NCBI GenBank assembly: GCA_031425525.1
Contig: JANPJM010000044.1
Span: 53,417-117,416, forward strand
DNA length: 64,000 nucleotides
Reading direction: 5' to 3'
Origin: JANNMJ01 sp031425525
GTDB taxonomy: Bacteria; Bacteroidota; Bacteroidia; Cytophagales; Hymenobacteraceae
In this document: positions 53,014 through 62,585 of the stretch, piece by piece
Layout of the letters: the number at the start of each line of letters is the position of its first letter
How positions within the stretch are numbered: the stretch's first letter is position 1
Notes under the pieces: generated by a model
The model's input: the letters and a program-made list of their open reading frames with translations, nothing else
The model's database searches: none
What the model was told of the DNA's origin: nothing
Program-made: the position numbers and the translations under genes

Positions 53014-54456
53014 ATGATGAAAAACCCTGTCCTTCGCGTGTACGCAGCCGCTGGGCTGCACCGTCTTTTCGGTTGCCTCGGACTCTCCGTTGGGTTCGTT
53101 TTGCTGTTGCTGCAACCGGCTGCTGCGCAGTTGCTCCCCTTCGATGTGCGCGCCTTGAGCAGTGGCTTGGCGCCCGTGGTGGCGCAGACGCAAGCGCCGC
53201 TTGCGCTCAACGTAGAGTTCCGAAACGTGGGCACGAACACGATTTGGGCCATCGATGTGAACTATCGGGTGGGGCAAGGCCCGGTGCAGCGGATGGTGCA
53301 TGCGTTCCCGGCCAACGGCACGCTCGCGCCGCAGGGTGGCCGCCGAACCGTGCGCCATACCACTCCCTGGACACCACTTGCCCCCGGCCAGTACATCATA
53401 AAATGCTGGGGCTCGAACTTGAACCAGATTCGGGTCGATGGCAACCCCGCGAACGACACCGCCACGACGGTCGTGACGGTGGTGGCGCGCGCGGCGCCGC
53501 GCCTGACGGTACTCGAGGTTTTTACGAGCGGCTCGTGCCCCATTTGCGGGGCGGGCGCAGCGGCGCTTGAAGCTCTCGAAACCCGGCAAGCCAGCCGGAT
53601 GGCGTGCCTTCATTATCAACAGAATTTTCCGGGAAACGGCGATTATTATCAAACCCTCGAATCGGTGCGTCGGCGGCAGTACTACGGTATTCAGGCAGTA
53701 CCGTATGCCGTGTTCGATGGCGGGGCACCGGAGCCCGCCAATCGCCTCAGCGACGCTGAAGTGGTTCTTCGGCAAGCCGTGCCGTGCTTTCTGGAAATCG
53801 ATGCGGTGTATACGCGCCAAACCGCCGCCCGCACGGTGCGCGTAGATGCGCGGCTCAAAGCGTTGGGGCCGGGCACGAGCCCGCACCTCGTGCTGCGCGC
53901 GGCCGTGGTGGAGCCGCGCGTGGTGCCGTCGCAGGCCACCAACGGCCAGGCGGCGCTGCCCCATTTGGTGCGGCAGTTGCTGCCGAGTGCGACCGGCGCG
54001 GCAGTGGGGCCACTCGTCGCGGGCGCCACGTTTCCGCTAACCACCAGTTGGGTAATTCCCGCGAGTGCGCTTAATTGCAACCTCGCCAACCTGGTGGTCG
54101 TGGTGTTCGCCCAGGACACCGTCACGCGCGAGATTCAGCAAGCCGTGCGGGCGCGGCTCAATGGCGTGCTGGCGGTTGCGCCCGATGCTCCAACCGCGCT
54201 GGACTTCGTGCTGACGCCCAACCCCGTGCTCGCGCGGGCCGAGGCGATGGCGTCGGTGCTGCTGCCGGCACCTGCCCACGTGGCGCTGGCCGTCACCGAT
54301 GCCCTGGGCCGCACCGTGGCGGCCGTACCGGCGCGGTTGCTCCCGGCGGGGCGGCAGGCGTTTCCGCTGGCGCTCGGTGGCGTGGCGCCGGGGCTGTATC
54401 TGGTACGCGTGACCATTGACGGGCAGACCCGTACCCGGCGGTTGGTGGTGGAGTAG
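53014..54456 (+). CDS. Secreted Omp28-like CxxC protein 3, lacking the N-terminal module
   Basis: 480 residues. Adjacent TTG, ATG and ATG codons at 53011, 53014 and 53017 are possible starts. A signal peptide (about residues 1-35, LHRLFGCLGLSVGFVLLLLQ) is followed directly by the CARDB-like module (NVEFRNVGTNTIWAIDVNYR) and the Omp28/thioredoxin-like module with CPIC at 175-178 (EVFTSGSCPICGAGAAALEA), then YQQNFPGNGDYYQT, and a T9SS type A end (LTPNPVLARAEAMASVLLPA, ending RRLVVE). The N-terminal module of the other four paralogues is absent; since the signal peptide is intact, this is a natural short form and not a truncation. Confidence 0.82.
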   Translation: MMKNPVLRVYAAAGLHRLFGCLGLSVGFVLLLLQPAAAQLLPFDVRALSSGLAPVVAQTQAPLALNVEFRNVGTNTIWAIDVNYRVGQGPVQRMVHAFPANGTLAPQGGRRTVRHTTPWTPLAPGQYIIKCWGSNLNQIRVDGNPANDTATTVVTVVARAAPRLTVLEVFTSGSCPICGAGAAALEALETRQASRMACLHYQQNFPGNGDYYQTLESVRRRQYYGIQAVPYAVFDGGAPEPANRLSDAEVVLRQAVPCFLEIDAVYTRQTAARTVRVDARLKALGPGTSPHLVLRAAVVEPRVVPSQATNGQAALPHLVRQLLPSATGAAVGPLVAGATFPLTTSWVIPASALNCNLANLVVVVFAQDTVTREIQQAVRARLNGVLAVAPDAPTALDFVLTPNPVLARAEAMASVLLPAPAHVALAVTDALGRTVAAVPARLLPAGRQAFPLALGGVAPGLYLVRVTIDGQTRTRRLVVE

Positions 54457-54561
54457 GGGGTGACAGCAGTCAGTAGGGCGTGGTTTTATTCGGCCTGGGC
54501 CGTATTTCCGTCCGCCGCAACGTCCTCCATCCGAGGCTTTTGCTGTAACTGATTTTCACGC

Positions 54562-56706
54562 ATGCTACACCCATTCCGTTTTTCGCGCCGCTGCTGGGCC
54601 GCGCTGTTGCTGCTGACCGCGCTTTGGCCGACCGGACAAGTAGCGGCGCAAGGCTTCCACGTTGATTATTACCCCGCCCTGGCGCAAAACCCCGGCGACC
54701 GCAACTCCGATCTCGAAGTGCCGCCCGGTGGCTGGGCAGCGCCCGGCTGGGCCGAAATTTTTCGGTACGGCCCCACCGTCACTACCTCGATGAGCCGGGG
54801 GCTGGTGCTGCCGCCAGGGTTCAATTTTCGGTTTCAGGGACGCCCCGTGACGGCGGTGCGCGCTTTTGCCAACTTCTTTTTGGTCTTCGATACGGTGCAG
54901 ACCAGCGTCACCTTCATCAACAACGCGCTGCCCAACCCTACGGCGCCCAACGGGGTGGCCTATTTGGGCTACGGCTGGACTGGTGGCGCTTCGGCGGCGA
55001 CGCGGATTCTGACCAAAACCTTCGGTACGGCGCCGCACCGGCAGTTCTGGGTGCAGTGGAACAATACCATTATCGCCAACAATAACTCACTCGGCGTGCT
55101 GCCCGGGTATCAGAGCATCGTGCTGGAGGAAGGCTCCAACCGAATTCATTTCGTGGTACACCGGCAATTTTGGTGGGGGCCGGGTAAGCGGCGGCTCGAT
55201 GTGGGAGTGCAACTCAACGGCACTACGGCGTGGCTCACCGACACCATCAACATTCGCAACCCGTACCAGAACGACCCGCGCCCGCTCGATAACCTCACCT
55301 ACACCTTCGAGCCCGGTACGCGTCCGCGCGTCGATGCGGCGATGTGGGCCGTGCGAGTGCCGGCCGAGCTATTGGCGCCGGGTAGCGCCTCCACGCCCGT
55401 ACGCGGCGCCGTAGTGAACCGTGGTACCCAGCCGCTGGTGGGCTGGCGCGTGGCTTACCGCACGGGCAGCGGACCAGTGCAGTTGCTGCCGGTGGCCTCG
55501 GCACCGTTGGCCCCCGGCGACACGGCGGGCTTCAGCTTCCCCGGCGGCTGGCCGCGCCCCGCGCCCGGCACCCACCGGCTGCGGGTGTGGGTGCAGACCG
55601 CCACCGCGCAGTCTGATCTCAACCCCCACAACGACACGCTGGCGCGCACGGTGCAAGTGGCCACCCGCGCTGTCGCGCGCCGCATAGTTCAGGAAATCGC
55701 GACGAGCAGTAGCTGCCCGCCGTGCGCCATCTTCGACGACAGCCTACGCGCCGTAGACCAGCGCCATCCGTCTACGCAAATAGACCGGATTGCCTACCCG
55801 ATGAACTTTCCCGGTGCCGGCGACCCCTACTACCTGCCGGAGTTCCGGGCGCGCGCCGCCGCCAACCAACGCGGCGTTCGCAATGTCATTCTGCAACCGG
55901 GCCCCAGCACGCCTGTGATGGTAGCCAACGGCGCTACTGTGCTGGATCCGACAAACCGATTCTTCTTCCCGCCGCTGCCGCCCTATGACTCGCTGCTGGC
56001 GGGCCTATCGGGACGGCTGGCGCCGCTGGCCCTCAGCGGAACCTGCCGCGTCAGCGGCGACTCCATCAAAGGGGCCGTCGTGCTCGATGCGGTAGTAGCG
56101 CTGCCGCCACGGGCTTACACGTTGTTGCTGGTAGCCACCGAGCGGCGCACTACCGGCAACGCCACCACCAACGGCGTGACGGAGTTTCACGCCGTGGCGA
56201 AGAAAATTCTGCTCACGCGCGTCCTCACTACCGCGTTAGTGCTGGGGCAGCCTCTGACGGTGCCTTACGGCTACTTCTTCGGGCCGGGCCACACCGTTGA
56301 ACATTTCGACTCGCTCGAAGTGGTGGCGTTCGTGCAGCATTCGGCTTTGGCGGGCACTGGCGCGCCGGCTGATGTCGTGCAATCCGTTACCTTGAGTTCT
56401 GTGCCCCGGCCGACGCTGGGGTTGACCCCACCCGTCGGCGCCGCTCCGGCGTGGAGCTTGGCGCCCAATCCCGCCGACGCCGGCACCACCGTATGCCTGA
56501 CGCTCTTGGAGGCGGCGCGCGTGGTGGTGGAAGTGCGAGACGGCCTGGGCCGCGTGGTGACGCTGGGGCCGGCCGGGAGTCTGGCCGCTGGTGCCTACGC
56601 GCTGCCCCTTGATCTGGCGGGCGTGGCGCCGGGCCTGTACCTGGTGCGCCCGGTGGTGGCGGGGCGGCCGTTGGCGGGCCAGCGTTTGGTCGTGACCCGA
56701 CCCTGA
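54562..56706 (+). CDS. Secreted Omp28-like CxxC protein 4 with T9SS-like domain
   Basis: 714 residues from the ATG at 54562: signal peptide (MLHPFRFSRRCWAALLLLTA, cut near VAAQG), N-terminal module (HVDYYPALAQNPGDRNSDLE; ILTKTFGTAPHRQFWVQWNN), CARDB-like module (GAVVNRGTQPLVGWRVAYRT), Omp28/thioredoxin-like module with CPPC at 385-388 (EIATSSSCPPCAIFDDSLRA) followed by PMNFPGAGDPYYLPEFRARA, and a C-terminal sorting domain (SLAPNPADAGTTVCLTLLEA, ending GQRLVVTRP). Its end differs slightly from the other paralogues (TRP added). It is closest to the broken paralogue 5; the two form a sub-pair by sequence. Confidence 0.82.
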   Translation: MLHPFRFSRRCWAALLLLTALWPTGQVAAQGFHVDYYPALAQNPGDRNSDLEVPPGGWAAPGWAEIFRYGPTVTTSMSRGLVLPPGFNFRFQGRPVTAVRAFANFFLVFDTVQTSVTFINNALPNPTAPNGVAYLGYGWTGGASAATRILTKTFGTAPHRQFWVQWNNTIIANNNSLGVLPGYQSIVLEEGSNRIHFVVHRQFWWGPGKRRLDVGVQLNGTTAWLTDTINIRNPYQNDPRPLDNLTYTFEPGTRPRVDAAMWAVRVPAELLAPGSASTPVRGAVVNRGTQPLVGWRVAYRTGSGPVQLLPVASAPLAPGDTAGFSFPGGWPRPAPGTHRLRVWVQTATAQSDLNPHNDTLARTVQVATRAVARRIVQEIATSSSCPPCAIFDDSLRAVDQRHPSTQIDRIAYPMNFPGAGDPYYLPEFRARAAANQRGVRNVILQPGPSTPVMVANGATVLDPTNRFFFPPLPPYDSLLAGLSGRLAPLALSGTCRVSGDSIKGAVVLDAVVALPPRAYTLLLVATERRTTGNATTNGVTEFHAVAKKILLTRVLTTALVLGQPLTVPYGYFFGPGHTVEHFDSLEVVAFVQHSALAGTGAPADVVQSVTLSSVPRPTLGLTPPVGAAPAWSLAPNPADAGTTVCLTLLEAARVVVEVRDGLGRVVTLGPAGSLAAGAYALPLDLAGVAPGLYLVRPVVAGRPLAGQRLVVTRP

Positions 56707-56794
56707 CGACGCTGGTTCGTGGCTGCCCCGGCCGGGTGCGAGTGGTAGTGTGTAGACTAGATTTCTCTTCGTTAAATCAATCAGTCTCTGTCGT

Positions 56795-58944
56795 ATGATG
56801 ACTTTTTTCGCTGCCGTCGCCCGCCGGTTTTGGTTGGGCGCACTGCTGGCGCTGGTCTTCACAGCCCCGCCACCGGCCAGGGCTACCACGTCGATAACTA
56901 CCTCGCGTTAGGTCAGAACCCCGGCGGCCTCAACCAAGATCCGGAGGTGATACGCGGGTACGGAGCGCCTGGTTAGACCGAGGTATACCAGTTTCAGCGT
57001 AGCTGGACTGGTGGCGGCAGCCGGGGGCTGCTGCTGCCGGCGGGCTTCAATTTCCGCTTCGGGGGCCAACTCGTGACGGCGGTGCGCGCCTACGAAGGGA
57101 TACTCAAACTCGATACGGTGCCGCTAACCACACCCTATCTCAACTTGCCGCTGCCCGATCCTACGGTGCATCGCGTGATCGCCTTTTACTTGCCGCTCGG
57201 TAGTCCGCCGCCGACCCTGACGGCGGCGCGCATTCTCACCAAAACCTTCGGCACCGCACCGCACCGGCAGTTTTGGGTGCAATGGAATAGCTTGGCAACG
57301 GTCAATAACCAGTGGCAGGGCGGCACGCAATGGTGGTATTCGAGCATCGTACTCGAAGAGACGACGAACCGTATTTTTATGGTGTATCAGCGGTCGGTGT
57401 GGTGGGCCGCGCCACGGGCGGGTCGCATGACGTTCAGCCCGAATATGGGCATTCAACTCAGCCCCACCGCCTATTGGGTGGCTGATTCGATGCGCCTCAC
57501 CGACCGGCAGTACACCCCGTGGCTGCAACCCGACGATAACCGCATCATTGCCTTCGAGCCCGGCCCCCGCCCGCGCTTCGACGCCGCCATCTGGGCGGCG
57601 CGTGTGCCCGCCCGGCTGCCCTCGCGCACCGGCGCGCCGCCCACGGTGTTGCGCGCGACGGTGGTGAACCGGGGCACGCAGCCGCTGGCGGCCGGTTGGC
57701 AAGTCTTCGCCCGCCTCGACTCCGGCGCCGTACGGCGCATCACCGCGCCCACGGCGCTCGCGCCCGGCGACACCGCGCAGGTGGCGCTGCCCACGCCCTG
57801 GGATCGGGCGGTGTACGGGCCGCATCGGTTGCTGGTGCGAGTGGCAACGGCCGCCGCCCAACCCGATGCCAATTTCGCCAACGACTCGCTGGTCGCTACC
57901 CTGCACGTGGCCTCGCGCGAGGTGCCGCGCCGGGTGTTGCAGGAGCTGGCGACCAGTAGCTCGTGCGCGCCGTGCGCCATCTACGACGACAGCCTGCGGA
58001 TGTACGACTGGCGGCACCCTGGGCAGCGGGTCGAGCGCATTGCCTATCCGATGAATTTTCCGGGTGCCGGCGACCCGTATTACTTGCCCGAGTTTCGGAC
58101 GCGCGCGCTGGCCAATTTACAGGGCATCCGTAATATTTATCTGTATCAGCAGTTGGGTACGCCGCTGATGATTTCCAACGGATATTTTTACGTCGATGCC
58201 ACCGACCGCTTCACCTTTCCGCCGATGCCGCCCTACGATTCGCTGATGCAGGTGTTGCAAGCACCGCCCACGTACGTGGCCCTGAGCGGCACGTGTCGGG
58301 TGGGCGGCGATACCATTCGCGGCGCCATCACCCTCACGCCCACGCGCTATTTGCCCGGTGGCTCGCACACGCTGCGGGTGGTCGCGGTCGAGCGCTCGAC
58401 CCGTGCCAACGCCACCACGAACGGACACACGGAGTTTTTCGACGTAGCCAAAAAAATTGTGCTGAACCGAACCCTTACGGCGCCCTTATTCCCCGAACAG
58501 CCCCTCACCGTACCGTACAGCTATTTTTTTGCGCCGGGCCACACCGTCGAGCATTTTGATTCGCTCGAAATCGTCGCGTTCGTGCAGTATTCGCAAGTGC
58601 AGAATACGCCGGTGCCGAGCGAGGTGATTCAGGCCGTGCGGCTGCGGCCCGCGCAGTTGCCGGTGGGGCTGGCGGCCGTTACGCCCGAGGCGTTGGCTTG
58701 GACGGTGGCGCCCAACCCGGCTACCCGCCTCGCTACCCTGACCCTCGCGCTGCCCGTGCCGGCCCCGGTGGCCGTAACGCTTTTCGATGTATTGGGCCGT
58801 TCCGTGCGCACCCTCCCGGCCCGCGCCCTCCCGGCCGGGTCGCACACGCTCCCGCTCGATGTACGCGGGCTGGCGCCGGGCGTGTACGTGGTGCAACTCA
58901 CGGTGGGCGGCCGGCGCTTGACGCGGCGGCTGGTGGTGGAGTAG
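56795..58944 (+). pseudogene. Omp28-like CxxC protein 5, broken by a frameshift and an amber stop
   Basis: The ATG at 56795 opens a signal peptide (MMTFFAAVARRFWLGALLAL), but the frame then misses the mature protein. The matching mature start (QGYHVDNYLALGQNPGGLNQ) is in another frame from about 56879, so there is a frameshift at the cleavage site. In that frame a TAG stands at 56974-56976 where paralogue 4 has Trp (AAPGWAEIF against GAPG-stop-TEVY). From there the frame is open to 58944, with ILTKTFGTAPHRQFWVQWNS, an Omp28 module with CAPC (Cys codons 57964 and 57973), and a T9SS type A end (RRLVVE). The long intact 3' part means decay is recent, or a sequencing error must be excluded. Confidence 0.82.
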
Positions 58945-59147
58945 GGGAGCAGGTTGAAGCGGAGTTGCAGGCGCAGGCGGAGGTAGGCAGGAACTTTGTA
59001 AGGCGCCGCCGCCGGGCGCGTCTGCCGGAGTGCTACGGCGGATATTCGTATCTTTAAGGGCCATTTCCGGGCAAGCGCGTTGGCCGCTACCCGGCAATAC
59101 GCGCCCTTTGCGCTTATCTACTCCGCCATCAACCCAATTCCTTGTTC

Positions 59148-59714
59148 GTGAAGAAATTCGCTCTGCTGCTGACACTCTCCGGGGTGGTAGCCGCCACCGC
59201 GCCCGCTTTCGCCCAAACGCCTGCGTCAGCCCCGGCGGCTGAGGGCACTAAGCTGGTTTCGCGGCCCTTGCCGGCCGTCACCATCCGGTCACTCGACGGG
59301 CAGGCGGTCAGCGCCGCCACCATTCACCAAGCGGCGGCGGGCAAACCGACGATTGTGTCTTTTTGGGCCACGTGGTGCAAGCCGTGCATCGCGGAGCTGA
59401 CCAACATTGCGGAGGAGTACGGCGATTGGCAGAAAGAATCGGGCGTGAAACTCGTGGCTATTTCCATCGACGATGCCCGCAACGCCGTAAAAGTGGCGCC
59501 CCTCGTGCGCGGCAAAGGCTGGGAGTACGCTGTGTTCCTCGACCAGAACCAAGACCTGAAGCGGGCGCTCAACATCAACAATGTGCCGCATACGTTCCTG
59601 CTCAATGGGGCGGGCGAAATCGTGTGGCAGCACAACGCCTACCAGGAAGGCGATGAAGCCCACTTGCGCGAGTTGGTAAAGCAAGTAGCTGCCGGACAGG
59701 CGCTTACCGAGTAA
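59148..59714 (+). CDS. TlpA/ResA-like secreted thioredoxin
   Basis: 188 residues, most likely from the GTG at 59148 (MKKFALLLTLSGVVAATAPA gives a clean signal peptide); an in-frame TTG at 59142 is possible. After a short spacer comes an AhpC/TSA-Redoxin-type thioredoxin fold with PTIVSFWATWCKPCIAELTN (CKPC at 77-80), a VKLVAISIDD strand and the cis-Pro segment NVPHTFLLNGAGEIV (Pro after Val). TlpA-type proteins reduce disulfides in the periplasm. The gene order TlpA, DUF6029, Omp28-type lipoprotein recurs in Bacteroidota and suggests an export-linked thiol pathway. It directly follows the five Omp28-like genes, so their CxxC sites are plausible clients; that is inference. Confidence 0.9.
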   Translation: MKKFALLLTLSGVVAATAPAFAQTPASAPAAEGTKLVSRPLPAVTIRSLDGQAVSAATIHQAAAGKPTIVSFWATWCKPCIAELTNIAEEYGDWQKESGVKLVAISIDDARNAVKVAPLVRGKGWEYAVFLDQNQDLKRALNINNVPHTFLLNGAGEIVWQHNAYQEGDEAHLRELVKQVAAGQALTE

Positions 59715-59812
59715 GTATATAACGCAGGGCGCCGCCCCGCGCTATATTCGAGCTACCGGTTCAGCGCTGCCGCGCTCGCTGGGTGTCGCCCCGCGCTACA
59801 TTTTTGTTTGAA

Positions 59813-61474
59813 ATGAAAAATCGCTATTCGCACCTGCGCCCGCTTATGCTGGTCGCGCTGCTGTTCAGCGTCGGTGCGGCCACGGCGCAGGAGGCGCCCT
59901 CGCCGCTCGATGCTACCACGATTCACGGTGATTTCCAGACCGATGTGCAATCGTACAAGCCCGATCCGCTGATCGGGGCGCCGCGCGTGCCCGAAAAAAT
60001 CCTGAGCAACACCTTCGCTAATTTGCTGATGTCGAGCGGCCGGTTTTCGGCGGGGGTGCGCTACGAGGCGTACCTGGCACCGTTGCAGGGCTTCGACCCG
60101 CGCTACCGGGGGCAAGGCATTGCGTACCGGTTCGCGTCGTACTCGGCCGACCGGTTGCAGGTGACGGTCGGTAATTTCTACGAACAGTTCGGCAGCGGCC
60201 TGATTTTCCGGTCGTACGAAGAGCGCAACCTCGGCATCGACAATTCCCTCGACGGGTTGCGGGTGCGCGTGACGCCGTACCGTGGCGTGCGCCTGACGGG
60301 CCTGATGGGCCGTCAGCGGTTTTTTTTCGAGAAAAGCCCGACGATTGTGCGCGGCTTCGACGGCGAAATCAGCCTCAACGACCTGGTGCCCGGCTTCGAT
60401 TCGGTGGCGACGCGTGTCACCATCGGCGGCTCGTTCGTCTCGAAGTACCAGGCCGACGACGACCCCGCCCTCGTGGTGCCCGAAAACGTGGGCGCCGCTG
60501 CCGGACGCATCTCGCTCACTAACGGCGGTTTCGCGCTCAATGCCGAGTACGCCGAAAAAGCCAACGATCCCGGCCTCAGCAACGGCTACATCTACCGGCC
60601 GGGCCGCACGGCGCTGGTTTCGGCTACGTGGAGCGGCCGGAATCTAGGGCTGTTGGTGGCGGCCAAGCGGGTCGATAACTTCGATTTCCGCGTCGACCGC
60701 AACACTACCGGCAACTACGGCTCCATCAACTTCCTGCCGGCCCTCACGCGGCAGCATACCTACGCGCTGGCGGCCACCATTTACCCCTACGCCACGCAGC
60801 CGCTCGGCGAGATGGCGGGTCAGGCCGAAATCAGCTATCACGCGCCCAAAGGCGGGTGGGGCGGGCGCTATGGCACCGATATCACGGTCAATTTCTCGGC
60901 CGTCAACGGCATCGACCAACGACCCCTCAACGATTTGCAGGGTGCGCGCCAGGGCTATTCGTCGGGATTTTTTAAGACTGGCAGCGTGGTGTATTTTCGC
61001 GACCTCAACGTTGAGTTGCACCGCCGTTTCACGCCCACCTGGAAACTGAACGCGATGTACGTCCACCTCACGTACAACAAAGACGTGGTGCAGGGGTTGA
61101 CGGGCTTCGGCGTCATCGACGCCGATATCGCCATCGTCGATGTCCTCCACAAATTCACTCCCAAACACAGTCTGCGCGTGGAAGCGCAAACTCTGCAAAC
61201 CCGCCAGGATTTGGGTTCGTGGGCGATGGGGCTGCTCGAATACACGTATTCGCCGCATTGGTTCGTTACCGTGTACGACCAGTATAACTACGGCAACTAC
61301 GATACGGCGCAGCGCATCCACTACCTCGGTGGGCAAACGGGCTACGTCGGCGGAACCACGCGCATCGCGTTGGGGTATGGGCGGCAGCGCGCGGGCATCG
61401 TGTGCGTGGGCGGCGTCTGCCGGTTCGTGCCGGCCTCCAACGGCGCCTCGGTTTCGATTACATCGTCGTTTTGA
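59813..61474 (+). CDS. DUF6029-type outer membrane beta-barrel protein
   Basis: 553 residues from the ATG at 59813, with a signal peptide (MKNRYSHLRPLMLVALLFSV, cut near ATAQE). The rest is beta-strand rich with alternating aromatic residues and ends in SVSITSSF, a terminal Phe as in outer-membrane barrels. Landmarks of the DUF6029 group include IHGDFQTDVQSYKPDPLIGA near the start and RYRGQGIAYRFASYSADRLQ followed by VGNFYEQFGSGLIFRSYEER. A Cys pair near the C-terminus (GIVCVGGVCRFVP) is unusual for a barrel and fits a redox-linked setting between TlpA and the Omp28-type lipoprotein. It is probably the outer-membrane part of this three-gene unit. Confidence 0.82.
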   Translation: MKNRYSHLRPLMLVALLFSVGAATAQEAPSPLDATTIHGDFQTDVQSYKPDPLIGAPRVPEKILSNTFANLLMSSGRFSAGVRYEAYLAPLQGFDPRYRGQGIAYRFASYSADRLQVTVGNFYEQFGSGLIFRSYEERNLGIDNSLDGLRVRVTPYRGVRLTGLMGRQRFFFEKSPTIVRGFDGEISLNDLVPGFDSVATRVTIGGSFVSKYQADDDPALVVPENVGAAAGRISLTNGGFALNAEYAEKANDPGLSNGYIYRPGRTALVSATWSGRNLGLLVAAKRVDNFDFRVDRNTTGNYGSINFLPALTRQHTYALAATIYPYATQPLGEMAGQAEISYHAPKGGWGGRYGTDITVNFSAVNGIDQRPLNDLQGARQGYSSGFFKTGSVVYFRDLNVELHRRFTPTWKLNAMYVHLTYNKDVVQGLTGFGVIDADIAIVDVLHKFTPKHSLRVEAQTLQTRQDLGSWAMGLLEYTYSPHWFVTVYDQYNYGNYDTAQRIHYLGGQTGYVGGTTRIALGYGRQRAGIVCVGGVCRFVPASNGASVSITSSF

Positions 61475-61537
61475 ACGCCATTCAACTGCCCCGAATTTCC
61501 TCCGAATATCTCTTGAATCTGCCATCCGCTACCAGTC

Positions 61538-62482
61538 ATGACTTTTCCTAACCTCCTGCGTTTGCTTTTCCCCGGAGCGCTGGCCCTAGCGGCCAGTGTC
61601 GGGCTGCTTACGTCGTCGTGCGACGTAATCGACAACCCGAACCCGCCGAAGACGACGGTTTCGGCTGGTCGGCGCGATACCGTGGCCCTCGATTCGGCCG
61701 AAACCCGCTGGCTCGCCCAACCCGGCCACGCTACGCCGCGCCAACGCGTACTGCTTGAAGACTTTACCGGCCACACCTGCGGCAACTGCCCGCGCGCAAA
61801 CGAGGTGGCGCACCAACTCGAACAGCAGTACGGCGACACGCTGGTAGTCATTGCGGCGCACGTCGGCTACTTCGCCGATACCACCAAACCCGGCTACCAC
61901 TACGATTTTCGCACGCCCGCCGGCGACGAATTGAACACGGTTTTTGGGGTCGCTGACCTCGGTTTGCCCCAGGGGATGGTCAGTCGGATCAAACCAGCAG
62001 GGGCGGCCCAGCCCGTGGTGTCGCGCGGGGCCTGGCCGACGATGATTGCCGCCGAAGCCGCCCGCGCGCCGCAGCAGCAGCTCATCGTGACGGCCCTGAC
62101 CGACGAAAACCGGCAGAACGTGCGCGTCAAACTCACCACCAAATACCTGGTGGCGCAGCCCGGCCGCACCTACCGCGTAGTCCTCAACTACGTGGAAGAT
62201 ACCCTGACCCGCAAACAAAAAGATTACGCGCTGCCGGCGCCGTCCGACATTCCCAACTACCTGCACCGGCATATTATGCGCGATTCGCCGCTCACGACCT
62301 TCGGCAACCTGAGCGCGGTGTCGCCGACGGCGGGCCAGACCATCAGCACGTACCTGCTTTACCCGCTGCCCGACCAGCCGTGGGCGCGCCGCCCGGCCCA
62401 CCTGGTGGCCTACCTACTCGATGCTACCGACCCCGAAGCCAAGCAATGGCGCGTAGTGCAGGTGGCCGAAACCAAGCTGTGA
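61538..62482 (+). CDS. Omp28-related lipoprotein
   Basis: 314 residues from the ATG at 61538. The signal ends in a lipobox (GLLTSSC, Cys28), so the mature protein should be lipid-anchored, probably to the outer membrane. The Omp28 module starts at RQRVLLEDFTGHTCGNCPRA with CGNC at 81-84, then LVVIAAHVGYFADTTKPGYH and FGVADLGLPQGMVSRIK (a cis-Pro-like site). The C-terminal half is a beta domain (LTTKYLVAQPGRTYRVVLNY). Unlike the five upstream paralogues, it is a lipoprotein with no T9SS domain, so it acts at the envelope and not outside. It forms a unit with the TlpA and DUF6029 genes, 63 bases after the latter. Confidence 0.88.
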   Translation: MTFPNLLRLLFPGALALAASVGLLTSSCDVIDNPNPPKTTVSAGRRDTVALDSAETRWLAQPGHATPRQRVLLEDFTGHTCGNCPRANEVAHQLEQQYGDTLVVIAAHVGYFADTTKPGYHYDFRTPAGDELNTVFGVADLGLPQGMVSRIKPAGAAQPVVSRGAWPTMIAAEAARAPQQQLIVTALTDENRQNVRVKLTTKYLVAQPGRTYRVVLNYVEDTLTRKQKDYALPAPSDIPNYLHRHIMRDSPLTTFGNLSAVSPTAGQTISTYLLYPLPDQPWARRPAHLVAYLLDATDPEAKQWRVVQVAETKL

Positions 62483-62585
62483 TGAAGTTTTGGCATTCAA
62501 AAGGTGTAACACTCGAATACTACAGCCTTCAAACGCTACAGGCAGTCATCACCGCAATCCCGAAAATCCCCTAAATCACCGATCC

